Shown here piece after piece: positions 6,420 through 15,264 of a stretch of 57,016 bases of DNA. The stretch is from Psychromonas arctica DSM 14288 (lineage in GTDB: Bacteria; Pseudomonadota; Gammaproteobacteria; Enterobacterales; Psychromonadaceae). The notes under the pieces are model-generated. The model saw only the letters and a program-made list of their open reading frames with translations. It did no database searches and had not been told where the DNA came from. Location: the NCBI RefSeq assembly GCF_000482725.1, contig NZ_AXWP01000049.1, positions 1 to 57,016 of the forward strand. Direction: 5' to 3'. A program made the position numbers and the translations under genes. The stretch's first letter is position 1. Each line of letters starts with the position of its first letter.

Positions 6420-8663
6420 TAAATTACGGAACCAATCGATGACTTTATCGGTTGTATTGCAACGTATTTCTTGTTTTGGTTCAGTGCCACTTACAAAAGG
6501 CAATAGTATTGCATTATCACAGCTATCTTGGGTACCTACACCTGATTCACTATCAATCCAACCTAGGGTGATGTTTTTGGGTGGCAGGTTCTGTAAAGGT
6601 TGCTGAGATCGCGCTTTGAAAATATCAGCCCAGACACGAAGTGCACCACTTGAACCGGTCAATCCCGTTGTTTTATTATCATCACGGCCAAGCCAAACAA
6701 CCGCTTGCATATCATCTGAAAAACCTGCAAACCAACTGTCTCGCAGATCATTGGTTGTTCCAGTTTTCCCTGCAACAGCAAAATCAGGTAATAACCATTG
6801 TAATGCTTTAGCTGACCCTTCGTGCGTAACGGCTTGTAAAGCATGGCGTAATGTATAAATCGAACTAGAACTAAAGCGTTTTTCAATAGCAATAGGGTAA
6901 CTTGTTAACACTTCTCCGTGCGGATCGACAACCGAGCGGATCGCCAATAACGGTGTATAAAACCCTTCAGATGAAATGGTTTGATACATTTGAGCCACTT
7001 CAAGTGGACTTAACTCAGCCGCGCCTAACGTAATCGCAGGGAGTGCGGGAATGTCACTATCAACGCCAAGTCGTTTTAATGTTGATAAGATATTATCTAA
7101 GCCTAACTCATTGCCTAAACGCGCCGTTGCCTGATTGTATGAACGTGCTAACGCTTTATATAAAAGCACATCACCATGATCTTTTAAATCGTAGTTTTTA
7201 GGGGACCAACTATCACCGTTGTCTAATTTTTTCTCGTAGGCGGCATCGCTTATTAAAGTCGCTAACGTATATTGTTCACTTTTTTCTAACGCCGTTAAAT
7301 ATATGGCGGGTTTCATTAACGAGCCAATTTGTCGGCGGGCATCAATTGCACGGTTAAATCCCGCATATCGTGTGTCACTACCTCCAACAATTGCAGTTAC
7401 CGCGCCGGTATTAGGTTGCGTAACAATCACCGCCCCCTGTAGGTTCGCACTGGGGTCAGATTTTTTATCATTAGTCATCATTTTAACCAAGCTAGACTCA
7501 GCCGTTTGTTGAATTAATGGATTAAAATGAGTAAAAATAGAGAGTCCATCAGAACTTAAGTCTTCAGCTTTGTAATCATTTTGTAATTGCCTGCGCACAA
7601 GGTCTAAATAAGCAGGATAACGTTTAGTACTGCTAACGCTGCGTTCACCCACTTTTAGTGGTTCTTGCTTAGCTAATTCAGCAAGGTCTGCATCAAGTTG
7701 TTTTTCTCTGACTGCAATATCTAACACTAAATTGCGACGTTTTAATGCTCGCTCAGGGTTACGCCATGGATTGTAATAACTGGCACCGCGCACAAGTGCA
7801 ACTAACAGTGCTTGTTGCGACAGCGATAAGTCCATAATATTTTTTTTGAAATAATACTGACTGGCTAGACCAAAGCCATGAATAGCGCGTGGTCCATCTT
7901 GACCAAGGTATATTTCATTCATGTAGCCTTCTAAAATATCAGCTTTGCTTGCATGTAATTCCAATAGCACTGCCATCAGCGCTTCCTGTGCTTTACGAAT
8001 TAATGTTCGCTCTGGCGTGAGGTAATAATTTTTAATCAATTGTTGTGTCAGTGTCGATGCACCTTGTGAGAATCCACCATCTTTAATATTGGTAACCATA
8101 GCTCGGGCGATACCGCGTAGTGAAATACCAAAATGGTCGTAAAAGTCCTTATCTTCAACAGCAACTAGCATTGCTTGTAAAGAAACAGGGGTATCGGCAA
8201 GTTGAATTAATAATCTATCCTCGTTGTGGGAAGGATAAATACCGCCTATCACCAAGGGCTGTAAACGCACTAATGCTTTATTATCTTTACTTTCTAATTT
8301 TGATATAAAGCCATTATTTAAGGTTATTTTTATTTTTTGTGCTGCAGCTAATTCGTCACTGAACTGAAATTGAGGGATGAAAATAGTCACTTTATTTCGA
8401 TCGATTAATGCCTCCCCTGGATTATTAACTTGACCCACAAAATGATATCCAAGCATGGTCATTTCTTCACGTAAATCAGTCAACGTGAGTGGCAATCCTT
8501 CATATATTTCTAAAGGTCGCGCGTAAACAGTTGATGCAACTGACCACTGTTTATCTTTAAAAGTTGAATTAACTATGGAATCTAAGTAGAGGAGAATACC
8601 GACAGCGATCATTATTAATATTAATAATGGAGCCCATCTTTTAGTGGCATATTTATGAAGCAC
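6411..8663 (-). CDS. mrcB: Penicillin-binding protein 1B, bifunctional peptidoglycan synthase
   Basis: A 750-residue class A PBP that polymerises lipid II and cross-links the peptides. It has a short cytoplasmic start, one membrane helix (about 12-30), a UB2H-like region (about 60-150), a GT51 transglycosylase domain with catalytic E170 in VEDKDFYDH and the GASTLTQQLIKN motif (201-212), and a transpeptidase with SxxK S448-LM-K451, SYN 508-510 and KTGT 633-636. All catalytic motifs are intact. The UB2H domain and length identify PBP1B rather than PBP1A; that domain is where LpoB docks in E. coli. No typical lpoB is nearby, but a TPR lipoprotein follows in the same operon. Confidence 0.95.
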   Translation of the reverse strand: MLHKYATKRWAPLLILIMIAVGILLYLDSIVNSTFKDKQWSVASTVYARPLEIYEGLPLTLTDLREEMTMLGYHFVGQVNNPGEALIDRNKVTIFIPQFQFSDELAAAQKIKITLNNGFISKLESKDNKALVRLQPLVIGGIYPSHNEDRLLIQLADTPVSLQAMLVAVEDKDFYDHFGISLRGIARAMVTNIKDGGFSQGASTLTQQLIKNYYLTPERTLIRKAQEALMAVLLELHASKADILEGYMNEIYLGQDGPRAIHGFGLASQYYFKKNIMDLSLSQQALLVALVRGASYYNPWRNPERALKRRNLVLDIAVREKQLDADLAELAKQEPLKVGERSVSSTKRYPAYLDLVRRQLQNDYKAEDLSSDGLSIFTHFNPLIQQTAESSLVKMMTNDKKSDPSANLQGAVIVTQPNTGAVTAIVGGSDTRYAGFNRAIDARRQIGSLMKPAIYLTALEKSEQYTLATLISDAAYEKKLDNGDSWSPKNYDLKDHGDVLLYKALARSYNQATARLGNELGLDNILSTLKRLGVDSDIPALPAITLGAAELSPLEVAQMYQTISSEGFYTPLLAIRSVVDPHGEVLTSYPIAIEKRFSSSSIYTLRHALQAVTHEGSAKALQWLLPDFAVAGKTGTTNDLRDSWFAGFSDDMQAVVWLGRDDNKTTGLTGSSGALRVWADIFKARSQQPLQNLPPKNITLGWIDSESGVGTQDSCDNAILLPFVSGTEPKQEIRCNTTDKVIDWFRNLTN

Positions 8664-8938
8664 AGCAAGACCTTATCAGGACGAGAAATAAAAACAGAGT
8701 AATAGCATGATCATCACGTTATTACAGAGATATTAACTTATGAATTTCTAAAAAAGGAAGGTGTTTTACGCAGAAAGCTTGATTGGCCTTGTTCTGATTG
8801 AGCCAGTGCTGATTGTGCGAGTCATGACTTCCCAATAACATTGACTAATCTTTATCATCAAAGTTCCTTTTCATGGCGTGGTTTTCTCTGTTCAGTGCTG
8901 GAACAGATAACTGGTTGAGTATGATCGTTAATCTAATT

Positions 8939-9526
8939 TTATAGTTTTTTGATCAGTAAAAACATTTGCTCGATCATTGGTTGAGCTAATTGCGTTACGC
9001 CGGGACGGTTAAAATAACCGCGTAAACCTGTAAATTGCACCTGAAAAAAACGCGCATACTCAAGTGCAGTCATCGTACTATTTAATTCACCATTGTTTAT
9101 TGCTTGCTCAAATAATTGCGTTAAATAGGCTTCAAATTGAGCGGCTAGATTTAAACTTAACTCATATAAATTAGCATCCTTTTCGGCAAATTCACTGTTT
9201 GCTTTAACCAGCATACAGATAGCACTGGGACTGCAATCTTTTGTCTCGATGATCACGTTTTCTACAAATGCACGTAAACCTTCAAGTACAGTATCCGTGT
9301 TTGATAAAAAGCCCTCTATTTGAGCTTTCATTTGTAGGGTGTAATCTTTTAACGATTCGCTGTATAGCCCTTCTTTAGAGCCAAATGCAGAGTAAATGCT
9401 GCCCGGTCGCATGTTAATAGCTTCTTGTAAGTCACGGGTTGAGGTTGCATGAAAACCTTTTTGCCAAAAGAGTTGGCTTGCAAGGCGCACAACCGACTCA
9501 CGCTCAAACTTTATTTTGTTAGCCAT
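8939..9526 (-). CDS. TetR/AcrR-family repressor
   Basis: A 195-residue regulator using the ATG at 9526 (MANKIKFERESVV); an upstream in-frame ATG at 9574 would add 16 residues that read through the operator region and is unlikely. The N-terminal helix-turn-helix is visible: ASQLFWQKGFHATSTRDL, then INMRPGSIYSAFGSKEGLY. The C-terminal part is a helical ligand-binding and dimer domain (about 80-195) with cysteines near CSPSAICML, so a thiol-reactive or peroxide-type signal is possible but unproven. It is divergent from an AhpD-like gene 113 bp away, with two operator-like sites between them, and probably represses both. Confidence 0.85.
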   Translation of the reverse strand: MANKIKFERESVVRLASQLFWQKGFHATSTRDLQEAINMRPGSIYSAFGSKEGLYSESLKDYTLQMKAQIEGFLSNTDTVLEGLRAFVENVIIETKDCSPSAICMLVKANSEFAEKDANLYELSLNLAAQFEAYLTQLFEQAINNGELNSTMTALEYARFFQVQFTGLRGYFNRPGVTQLAQPMIEQMFLLIKKL

Positions 9527-9544
9527 GTGATTTCTCAATTTATT

Positions 9545-9558
9545 TGAACACTTGCTCA
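9545..9558. promoter_or_regulatory. Operator-like palindrome 1 (TetR/AhpD spacer)
   Basis: TGAACA-CT-TGCTCA is an imperfect 14-bp palindrome with one mismatch between arms. A related site lies 23 bp further along, centre to centre, about two helical turns, so two dimers could bind the same face. Confidence 0.5.
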
Positions 9559-9567
9559 ATTTTAACT

Positions 9568-9581
9568 TTAGCAATCGCTCA
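9568..9581. promoter_or_regulatory. Operator-like palindrome 2 (TetR/AhpD spacer)
   Basis: TTAGCA-AT-CGCTCA shares the GCWNNYGCTCA pattern with site 1, with two mismatches between its own arms. It is the weaker copy and lies closer to the AhpD-like gene. Confidence 0.4.
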
Positions 9582-9639
9582 AAATCAACTAGTATGTGTC
9601 CTGAAGTTACTTAAAACTCATTATTTATTGGAGCTAAAC

Positions 9640-10182
9640 ATGACAGAATTTACTTTATACACAGCAGAAAACGCACCTGAAGCATCAAAACCTCTAATGG
9701 CTGACTCTGTAGCCGCATTTGGTATGCTACCTAACTTACACGCAGTAATGGCTGAAGCACCAACCTTGCTAAAAGGCTATCAAGTACTGCATGATCTATT
9801 CCAAAAAACATCATTTAACGCTGAAGAGTTAACCGTGGTATGGCAGTCAATTAACGTTGAGCACGAATGTCACTACTGCGTTCCGGCACACAGTGCAATT
9901 GCGGCTTCAATGAAAGTTGACCAAGATATTGTTGATGCGCTCGTTAACAAAACAGAGCTTGCTAACCCTAAGTTAGAAACGCTACGTGAAACTACATTGG
10001 CAATGACACGTGAGCGTGGTGTTATTAGCGACCACCAAATCGAGAAGTTCTTTGCTGCAGGTTATGGCAAGCAGCAACTACTGGAAATTATTGTTGGTTT
10101 ATCTCAAAAAGTAATGAGCAACTACACAAACCACCTTGCAGATACTCCAGTTGATGCACCATTTAAAAAATTCATGAAATAA
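9640..10182 (+). CDS. AhpD-like carboxymuconolactone-decarboxylase-family protein
   Basis: A 180-residue all-helical protein starting at ATG 9640 behind GGAG. The active-site pattern E75-x-C77-HY-C80-VPA-H84 is the AhpD arrangement (Glu, CxxC, His) that gives peroxidase or thiol-disulfide activity. The protein is about the length of E. coli-type 'peroxidase-related' members and is monodomain. The divergent TetR gene and the operators between them suggest induction by the compound the protein handles, possibly a quinone, aldehyde or peroxide. It ends at a strong terminator, so it is monocistronic. Confidence 0.8.
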   Translation: MTEFTLYTAENAPEASKPLMADSVAAFGMLPNLHAVMAEAPTLLKGYQVLHDLFQKTSFNAEELTVVWQSINVEHECHYCVPAHSAIAASMKVDQDIVDALVNKTELANPKLETLRETTLAMTRERGVISDHQIEKFFAAGYGKQQLLEIIVGLSQKVMSNYTNHLADTPVDAPFKKFMK

Positions 10183-10209
10183 TTTATGACTTTTAAAAAG
10201 TGATATAAA

Positions 10210-10232
10210 AAAGGCAGCTTCGGCTGCCTTTT
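10210..10232 (+). terminator. Rho-independent terminator of the AhpD-like gene
   Basis: AAGGCAGC-TTCG-GCTGCCTT, a perfect 8-bp stem with a UUCG tetraloop, flanked by A-run and T-run so it may also serve the convergent HAD gene. Confidence 0.85.
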
Positions 10233-10296
10233 GTGTTTATAAAAGTATTAACAACCCCAAACCTAACCAATCCTCGCTAAAGGTTAAATACAAAGT

Positions 10297-11073
10297 CTAC
10301 TTAGCATTCGCTTCTAACTGATTTGCTATCTCAATAAGATCTCGGCCAATCAAATCTGGCTTGGCGGCAAGAGGGTAGAGTGCTTTACCTGGACGCATAA
10401 TAAATGCGGTTTTCCAACCTGCTTTATCTGCTCCTGCTAAATCCCATGGGTGTGCGGCAATTAACATGGCATCTTCAGGTGCTATCTTCATTTCTTTTTG
10501 TGCCCAGTCATATACTTTTAAATCTGGCTTAAAGGTTTTTAAATTTTGAACAGTTAATGAGCCATCAAAATATTGTGCTAGATTTGAGTTTTTAAGTTGA
10601 GCTGCAATGCCTGCATCAGAAGAGTTAGTTAATGTGATCATGGTATAACCCAGTGCGCGTATCTTTTTCAAGCCTTCAACTACATCCTTATGTGGTGCTA
10701 GGTCTCTAAAGGGGGTTAGTACTGCGGTACGCGCTTCTTCAGGTGTTAGTTTAATATTTTGTTGGTTTGCAATCATTTCTAATGAGGCGATGCCTATTTC
10801 AGCAAAACTATTATATTCACCTGTCACATTTCCAACTAAAGAGTAATGTAGCATTGTAGTAAACCAATAAGGGACTAGTTCATCGCGTCCACCTAAGGCT
10901 TTAGAAACTGATTTACCTACATTTTCTAAGTCTAGTAGTGTTTCGTTAACATCAAAGAAAATGACCTTTGGTTTTATTGGTTGATTTGAGTCTGAATCTT
11001 GAGAGTGTGCAAAGGTTGAAGTCAAGCTTATTGATACTAGTAAGCCAATCATAAAATTTTTAAAGCGAATCAT
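10297..11073 (-). CDS. Exported HAD-superfamily hydrolase, haloacid dehalogenase type II-like
   Basis: A 258-residue protein with a cleavable-looking signal peptide (about 1-25, FKNFMIGLLVSISLTSTFAHS). The HAD core follows: motif I D41-V-N43-ETLLDL, motif II TLTNSSDAG, the Lys of motif III in FKPDLKVYDW, and motif IV-like HPWDLAGADKAGW. The cap-domain layout matches type II L-2-haloacid dehalogenases, but members with DxN in motif I act on varied or unknown substrates. Export is unusual because most of this family is cytoplasmic. It stands alone, convergent with the AhpD-like gene. Confidence 0.75.
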   Translation of the reverse strand: MIRFKNFMIGLLVSISLTSTFAHSQDSDSNQPIKPKVIFFDVNETLLDLENVGKSVSKALGGRDELVPYWFTTMLHYSLVGNVTGEYNSFAEIGIASLEMIANQQNIKLTPEEARTAVLTPFRDLAPHKDVVEGLKKIRALGYTMITLTNSSDAGIAAQLKNSNLAQYFDGSLTVQNLKTFKPDLKVYDWAQKEMKIAPEDAMLIAAHPWDLAGADKAGWKTAFIMRPGKALYPLAAKPDLIGRDLIEIANQLEANAK

Positions 11074-11566
11074 TATAAAATACCTGTAAAGTTAAATTGT
11101 TGAAGTTATGCACTTATTATTTGAATCTAAGAAGTTTATAACTGAGTCTATAACTGGGCTTAACGCCCCTTAATAAACGAAAAACGGTTTACACATAAAA
11201 AGAGAAAGTAAATACCGTCATCTACAGACCACTGAATACTCGTTTAAATTTCAAATTTTTTTATAAATAAAAAATACGTTGTTTATTTATACAGAACAAT
11301 AGTTTAAAGGGCGTATTTGTTTGAAAAATACTGTCCTTAAAAATATTATATTGAAAATATATTGAGAGATTTTTAAATGACGTTATTTATTAGTAAACTT
11401 GATTTCAATGGTTGATAACAAAAAATGTCATTTGGGTGAAACTTTTTATCTTATGGTTTTAGCAAGTTGTCTTGTTATGCTGTCTTATTAATAAACGATT
11501 CAGGTCTTCATTTTTACGATAGGCTTTTTTAATCGATGTAACTTTTTAATCAATGTAAGGGTATTT
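11074..11566. other. Intergenic region between divergent HAD and efflux genes
   Basis: About 490 bp of AT-rich sequence that must contain promoters for the HAD gene and the aaeXAB-like operon. I see no credible gene. The aromatic-acid efflux operon normally has a divergent LysR gene (aaeR) here; it is absent. Confidence 0.4.
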
Positions 11567-11770
11567 ATGCTTCAAACTGTAGTGTTAGGTGGAATGGAGT
11601 TTAGCCCTTTGGTTATCTATATTCCGATTGCTTTTATCTTATCTGCATTAACTCGTTTTGCTTTACACCGTTTAGACTGGCACGATCGCATATGGAAAGT
11701 TGCCTGGTTTGAAGTATCACTTTTTGTATGCTATTTCGCCTTAACTGTATATTTACTGAGTGGAAGATAA
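11567..11770 (+). CDS. aaeX: AaeX-type DUF1656 small membrane protein
   Basis: A 67-residue protein with two membrane helices (about 14-30 and 44-64) starting at ATG 11567 behind AAGGG. MEFSPLVIYIPIAFILSAL and the HRLDWHDRIWKVAWFEVSLF stretch are typical of DUF1656/AaeX. It is the first gene of a three-gene efflux operon; the next gene starts 5 bp after its stop. Its exact job in the pump is unknown in any organism I recall. Confidence 0.85.
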   Translation: MLQTVVLGGMEFSPLVIYIPIAFILSALTRFALHRLDWHDRIWKVAWFEVSLFVCYFALTVYLLSGR

Positions 11771-11775
11771 ATTTT

Positions 11776-12636
11776 ATGACAAAGTATCTACGTATTCTTT
11801 TTACCGTTGTTGTTGTGATCATGGCGGTAGTTGCAGGGCGTTGGGTTTGGACTGATTATATGCATACGCCATGGACTCGCGATGGACGAGTTCGAGCTGA
11901 TATTGTCACCGTCGCAGCTGATGTCTCGGGTTGGGTGACAACGCTCAATGTTAAAGATGGGCAATTAGTTAAAAAAGGCCAGTTACTGTTTAGTGTTGAT
12001 AACAAACGTTATCAAGCTGCTTTAGATAAAAGTAAAGCAAACACGGAAGGTGCATTGTTAGCGTGGGAGTTAGCTAAGCATAAATACAACCGCCGCGAAG
12101 CATTAAACAATCAAAAAGCAATCAGTGAAGAAGGCTTAGAACTAACGCGTATCAATAGAAATATTGCAAAAGCTAATTATGATCTTGCTAAAACAGAGCA
12201 AGCTTTAGCACAATTAAACCTTGATAGAACGGAAGTCGTTGCCCCAGTATCAGGCCAAATCATTAATTTAAATTTACGTCAGGGAAATTATATCGGGCAG
12301 GGTGTATCTGTTTTTGCGATTGTTAAATCTGATTCATTTTATGTCACAGGTTATTTTGAAGAGACTAAAGTGCCGCTTATCTATGAAAACCAAGCTGCCA
12401 AAATCGCATTACTCAGTGGTGGTGAACAACTAACGGGTCATGTTGTTAGCGTGGGCAAAGCAATTGCTAATACCAATACACAAAGTAACAACCAACTTTT
12501 ACCTCAAGTTCAACAAACGTTTAATTGGGTGCGTTTGTCACAACGTATTCCCGTTGATATTCAATTAGACACATTACCTAAAGGTATTCAGCTGAGTGCG
12601 GGAATGACAGTGTCGATTCATCTCGCGACAGACTAA
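11776..12636 (+). CDS. aaeA: AaeA-type HlyD-family membrane fusion protein
   Basis: A 286-residue periplasmic adaptor. ATG 11776 (MTKYLRILF) fits the ribosome binding site GGAAGA better than an in-frame start at 11728 inside the preceding gene. It has an N-terminal membrane anchor (about 5-25), TPWTRDGRVRADIVTVAADVSG, a lipoyl half-motif (VNVKDGQLVKKGQLLF type), a helical hairpin (about 75-140), then VVAPVSGQIINLNLRQGNYI, the second lipoyl half, and a beta-barrel domain. It links the inner-membrane AaeB-type pump to an outer-membrane channel and in E. coli exports hydroxylated aromatic acids. Confidence 0.88.
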   Translation: MTKYLRILFTVVVVIMAVVAGRWVWTDYMHTPWTRDGRVRADIVTVAADVSGWVTTLNVKDGQLVKKGQLLFSVDNKRYQAALDKSKANTEGALLAWELAKHKYNRREALNNQKAISEEGLELTRINRNIAKANYDLAKTEQALAQLNLDRTEVVAPVSGQIINLNLRQGNYIGQGVSVFAIVKSDSFYVTGYFEETKVPLIYENQAAKIALLSGGEQLTGHVVSVGKAIANTNTQSNNQLLPQVQQTFNWVRLSQRIPVDIQLDTLPKGIQLSAGMTVSIHLATD

Positions 12637-12646
12637 GGGGAATAAC

Positions 12647-14680
12647 TTGGGAGTGGTGTTACGTCATCTATTTTTTCCTAAAAAACAGGCTGTTATTTTT
12701 GCGATAAAAGGTGTTATTGCGATGGCGATGGCTTTAACGATTGCGATGGCGCTGAACCTTGATCGCCCTTACTGGGCATTAGTTTCGGCTATTTTTTTAC
12801 AGTTACGCCCAGAAAGTGGTCTGGTGATCGAAAAAGCACTTTGCCAAATAATAGGTACCATTGTCGGTGGGTTATTTGGCATCTTGCTATTAAGTCAGTT
12901 GATGTCATATCCCTATTTAGCACTGGGTGCATTGGCTATTTGGCTAGGCTTAAACTCAGCTTTATCTGCAATGGTGCGGCAAGCTAACTTTGTTTATGCC
13001 TTTGCGATGGCGGCAGTAACGGCTGAAATTATTGTACTTTTAGTGATGGTGAGTCCGACGACCGTTAGTAGCCAAGGTGTATTCGACGTGGCACAGGCGC
13101 GTATGAGTGAAATCATTATCGGCTCTCTTTGTGCAGGAATTGTCAGCCATCTATTCTGGCCAGTAAAAATAAAAAATTCGCTACAAATCCAAGCTAGGTC
13201 GGTGATCAACCAAACCTTAAATTATTTAGTGGCTGAGCTAGACACTAAAGGGACACATGAAAAACGTCATACACAAATTGATGGCGTGATGGCGACCTTA
13301 GGCTTGATAAATGAAGATTCCAGTGCTGTACGTTACGAAGGACCAAAAGGGCCAGGGCGTTCAAGAGCGGCAAATCAATTAGCGCAAAAAGTATTGTCGT
13401 TACTGGCTTTAATTCAAATCTTTGGTCGTCTGCAACGTAATCATTCTGAACTAATTACTGCTGATTTAGCACAATTATTTAACCGATTAAAACAGGTACT
13501 AGCCAGTATTGCAGCATCTGATAACTATGCTTTTTGCGCTGAGGAAGTTAAAGCCTTTCGAAGGGAACTGACAGAATGGCGAGTCAATAATACCTTTGAA
13601 GCTCCTTTTGAATCGCATATGTTTAATGTCGCCTTAGATATAACAGGGGATTTAACCATTTTATTGCGTGCCTATAAAGCACTACAGGAACGTGATAAAA
13701 CCTTGTTGAATGCGCCAAGTATGTTGACTTACCGGGATCCGTTAGCAGGCATCATTGTTGGCTTTAGAACTTTATTAGTGTTTGTGATTGGCGCATGTAT
13801 TTGGATAAGTACAGGTTCATCGGCTGCATTGATGATCATGATTTTACCCGTCATATTTTCTATTATGTTAGCGCGAATACCTTTGGCTATTTTACGTGTC
13901 GTTATAAAACGCTTGCTAATTGGGGTCGTGGCAGCTTCTGTGGTAACTATCTTTTACGCTCTTAATTTACTCGCGCAAAGCGGCGGGCAATTAGAGATAT
14001 TATTATTAGTGCTAGCTGGACCTTATTTTTTAGGCCTGTTGCTAATTGCTGAACGTGAAACACTACCCTATGGTTTAGGATTTTGCATTCCATTTTCAAT
14101 TTTAGTTCGCCCCAGTACTGACATGAGCTTAGCTTTCACCATTGATTATACATTAAGTGCAGCGATGGCTATTTTTGTTGGTGTTAGTATTTTGTTTTGG
14201 ATTTTTCACTTATTTACAGGGCCTAGCATTCAGCTATTAGTTAGCCGAGTTTTTAAAGCGACTCATAAAGACTTAATGAATATAGATAATCAGAAAATGC
14301 CTGCTATTTGGTACAACCGTCGAATGGCAGATAGATTGTTAAGGTTAATTAATTACGATCAAGGTTCTCATTCTCGTGCCATTACCGATCTCGCTTTAAC
14401 TGGACTTAACTTAGGGCATGCATTGGTTCGAGTGCAATCAATATGTGAAAACTTAGTAGGCAAAAAATTAAAGTACCTTAAAAAATGGCAATACAAATTA
14501 GCTGATGCTTTTTTATTAGCGAGCCAAGGTAAGTGTAACGACGATTTTAAACAAGCTTCTGATTTATTGTACCAAGAGCTTGTATCTGAAGGGCGTGACT
14601 CGGCTCAAATAGATGCTATTCAAGGCATGTTTATACGTATTAACCTCACCTTAGAAAGAAGCGCCAGTAAAATAAAGTAG
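12647..14680 (+). CDS. aaeB: AaeB-type FUSC-family efflux transporter
   Basis: A 677-residue inner-membrane protein with two blocks of about five to six membrane helices each (about residues 18-175 and 365-525) and soluble helical regions after each, the FUSC/AaeB layout. RPYWALVSAIFLQLRPESGL near the start and the second-half equivalent before RPSTDMSLAFTIDYTL are typical. TTG 12647 has AGGGGA five bases upstream; GTG at 12653 is an alternative start. It is the pump of the operon with aaeX and aaeA, which are 10 bp or less apart. Substrate is probably aromatic carboxylic acids by homology only. Confidence 0.85.
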   Translation: MGVVLRHLFFPKKQAVIFAIKGVIAMAMALTIAMALNLDRPYWALVSAIFLQLRPESGLVIEKALCQIIGTIVGGLFGILLLSQLMSYPYLALGALAIWLGLNSALSAMVRQANFVYAFAMAAVTAEIIVLLVMVSPTTVSSQGVFDVAQARMSEIIIGSLCAGIVSHLFWPVKIKNSLQIQARSVINQTLNYLVAELDTKGTHEKRHTQIDGVMATLGLINEDSSAVRYEGPKGPGRSRAANQLAQKVLSLLALIQIFGRLQRNHSELITADLAQLFNRLKQVLASIAASDNYAFCAEEVKAFRRELTEWRVNNTFEAPFESHMFNVALDITGDLTILLRAYKALQERDKTLLNAPSMLTYRDPLAGIIVGFRTLLVFVIGACIWISTGSSAALMIMILPVIFSIMLARIPLAILRVVIKRLLIGVVAASVVTIFYALNLLAQSGGQLEILLLVLAGPYFLGLLLIAERETLPYGLGFCIPFSILVRPSTDMSLAFTIDYTLSAAMAIFVGVSILFWIFHLFTGPSIQLLVSRVFKATHKDLMNIDNQKMPAIWYNRRMADRLLRLINYDQGSHSRAITDLALTGLNLGHALVRVQSICENLVGKKLKYLKKWQYKLADAFLLASQGKCNDDFKQASDLLYQELVSEGRDSAQIDAIQGMFIRINLTLERSASKIK

Positions 14681-15165
14681 TGCGGAGATTCAGCCGTTTA
14701 TTTATCGGTTATTAGCCATAAAATTTATGCCAAATGATAAAGTAAATCATTCTCGCTGCTTGTACAAAATAATGATTAATGGGCAGTCAGAGTGTTGAGA
14801 TAAAACGGTATCAGATTGCAGGTATCATTTTTAAGTGAGTAATGCGACAAAGAGACGGTATTCAAAATGTGGGGGACTCAAAAATACAAAATTACCCGAA
14901 GGTTGAATTTAATCATCTCAAATAATTAGTGGTAGAAAATGAGGGTGGTATTTAATCAACAATTAGCCTCCATATTAACTAATCGATTTTGCGGCATTAA
15001 AGCGAACATGACGTGCCATTAATGAACTGATTTGACAAGCCTACCTTGCTTTGAAATAGTCACCGTATTATTTTATTTCATTCTCTGCATTGCCATGTTT
15101 TGATTCGGGTTATTAAGAGTGCATTACACCTTATGGTGCATTTTATAATTATAATAATAATAACT
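14681..15165. other. Intergenic region upstream of the nfsA repeat
   Basis: About 480 bp without a convincing gene. Near its end TGCATTACACC-TTAT-GGTGCA is a partial inverted repeat, followed by TATAAT at 15144-15149, which may be the -10 element of the nfsA promoter. Confidence 0.35.
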
Positions 15166-15264
15166 ATGGTTTCAATTATGGCTTCAATTATGGCTTCAAT
15201 TATGACTTCAATTATGGCTTCAATTATGACTTCAATTATAGCGACAAGGATTACTGATTTATGA
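15166..15264 (+). repeat. Six 12-bp tandem repeats forming a leader frame that overlaps the nfsA start
   Basis: Six units of ATGRYTTCAATT occupy 15166-15237. Because 12 is a multiple of three and each unit carries ATG, they read as repeated Met-(Val/Ala/Thr)-Ser-Ile. The frame continues for nine more codons to TGA 15262-15264, which overlaps the nfsA start as ATGA. No ribosome binding site precedes the first ATG, so translation is uncertain. Changes in copy number would not alter the frame. Confidence 0.7.

Noticed and set aside
15166-15237. CRISPR array
   Set aside because: The 12-bp units are directly adjacent without spacers and no cas gene is in the window.
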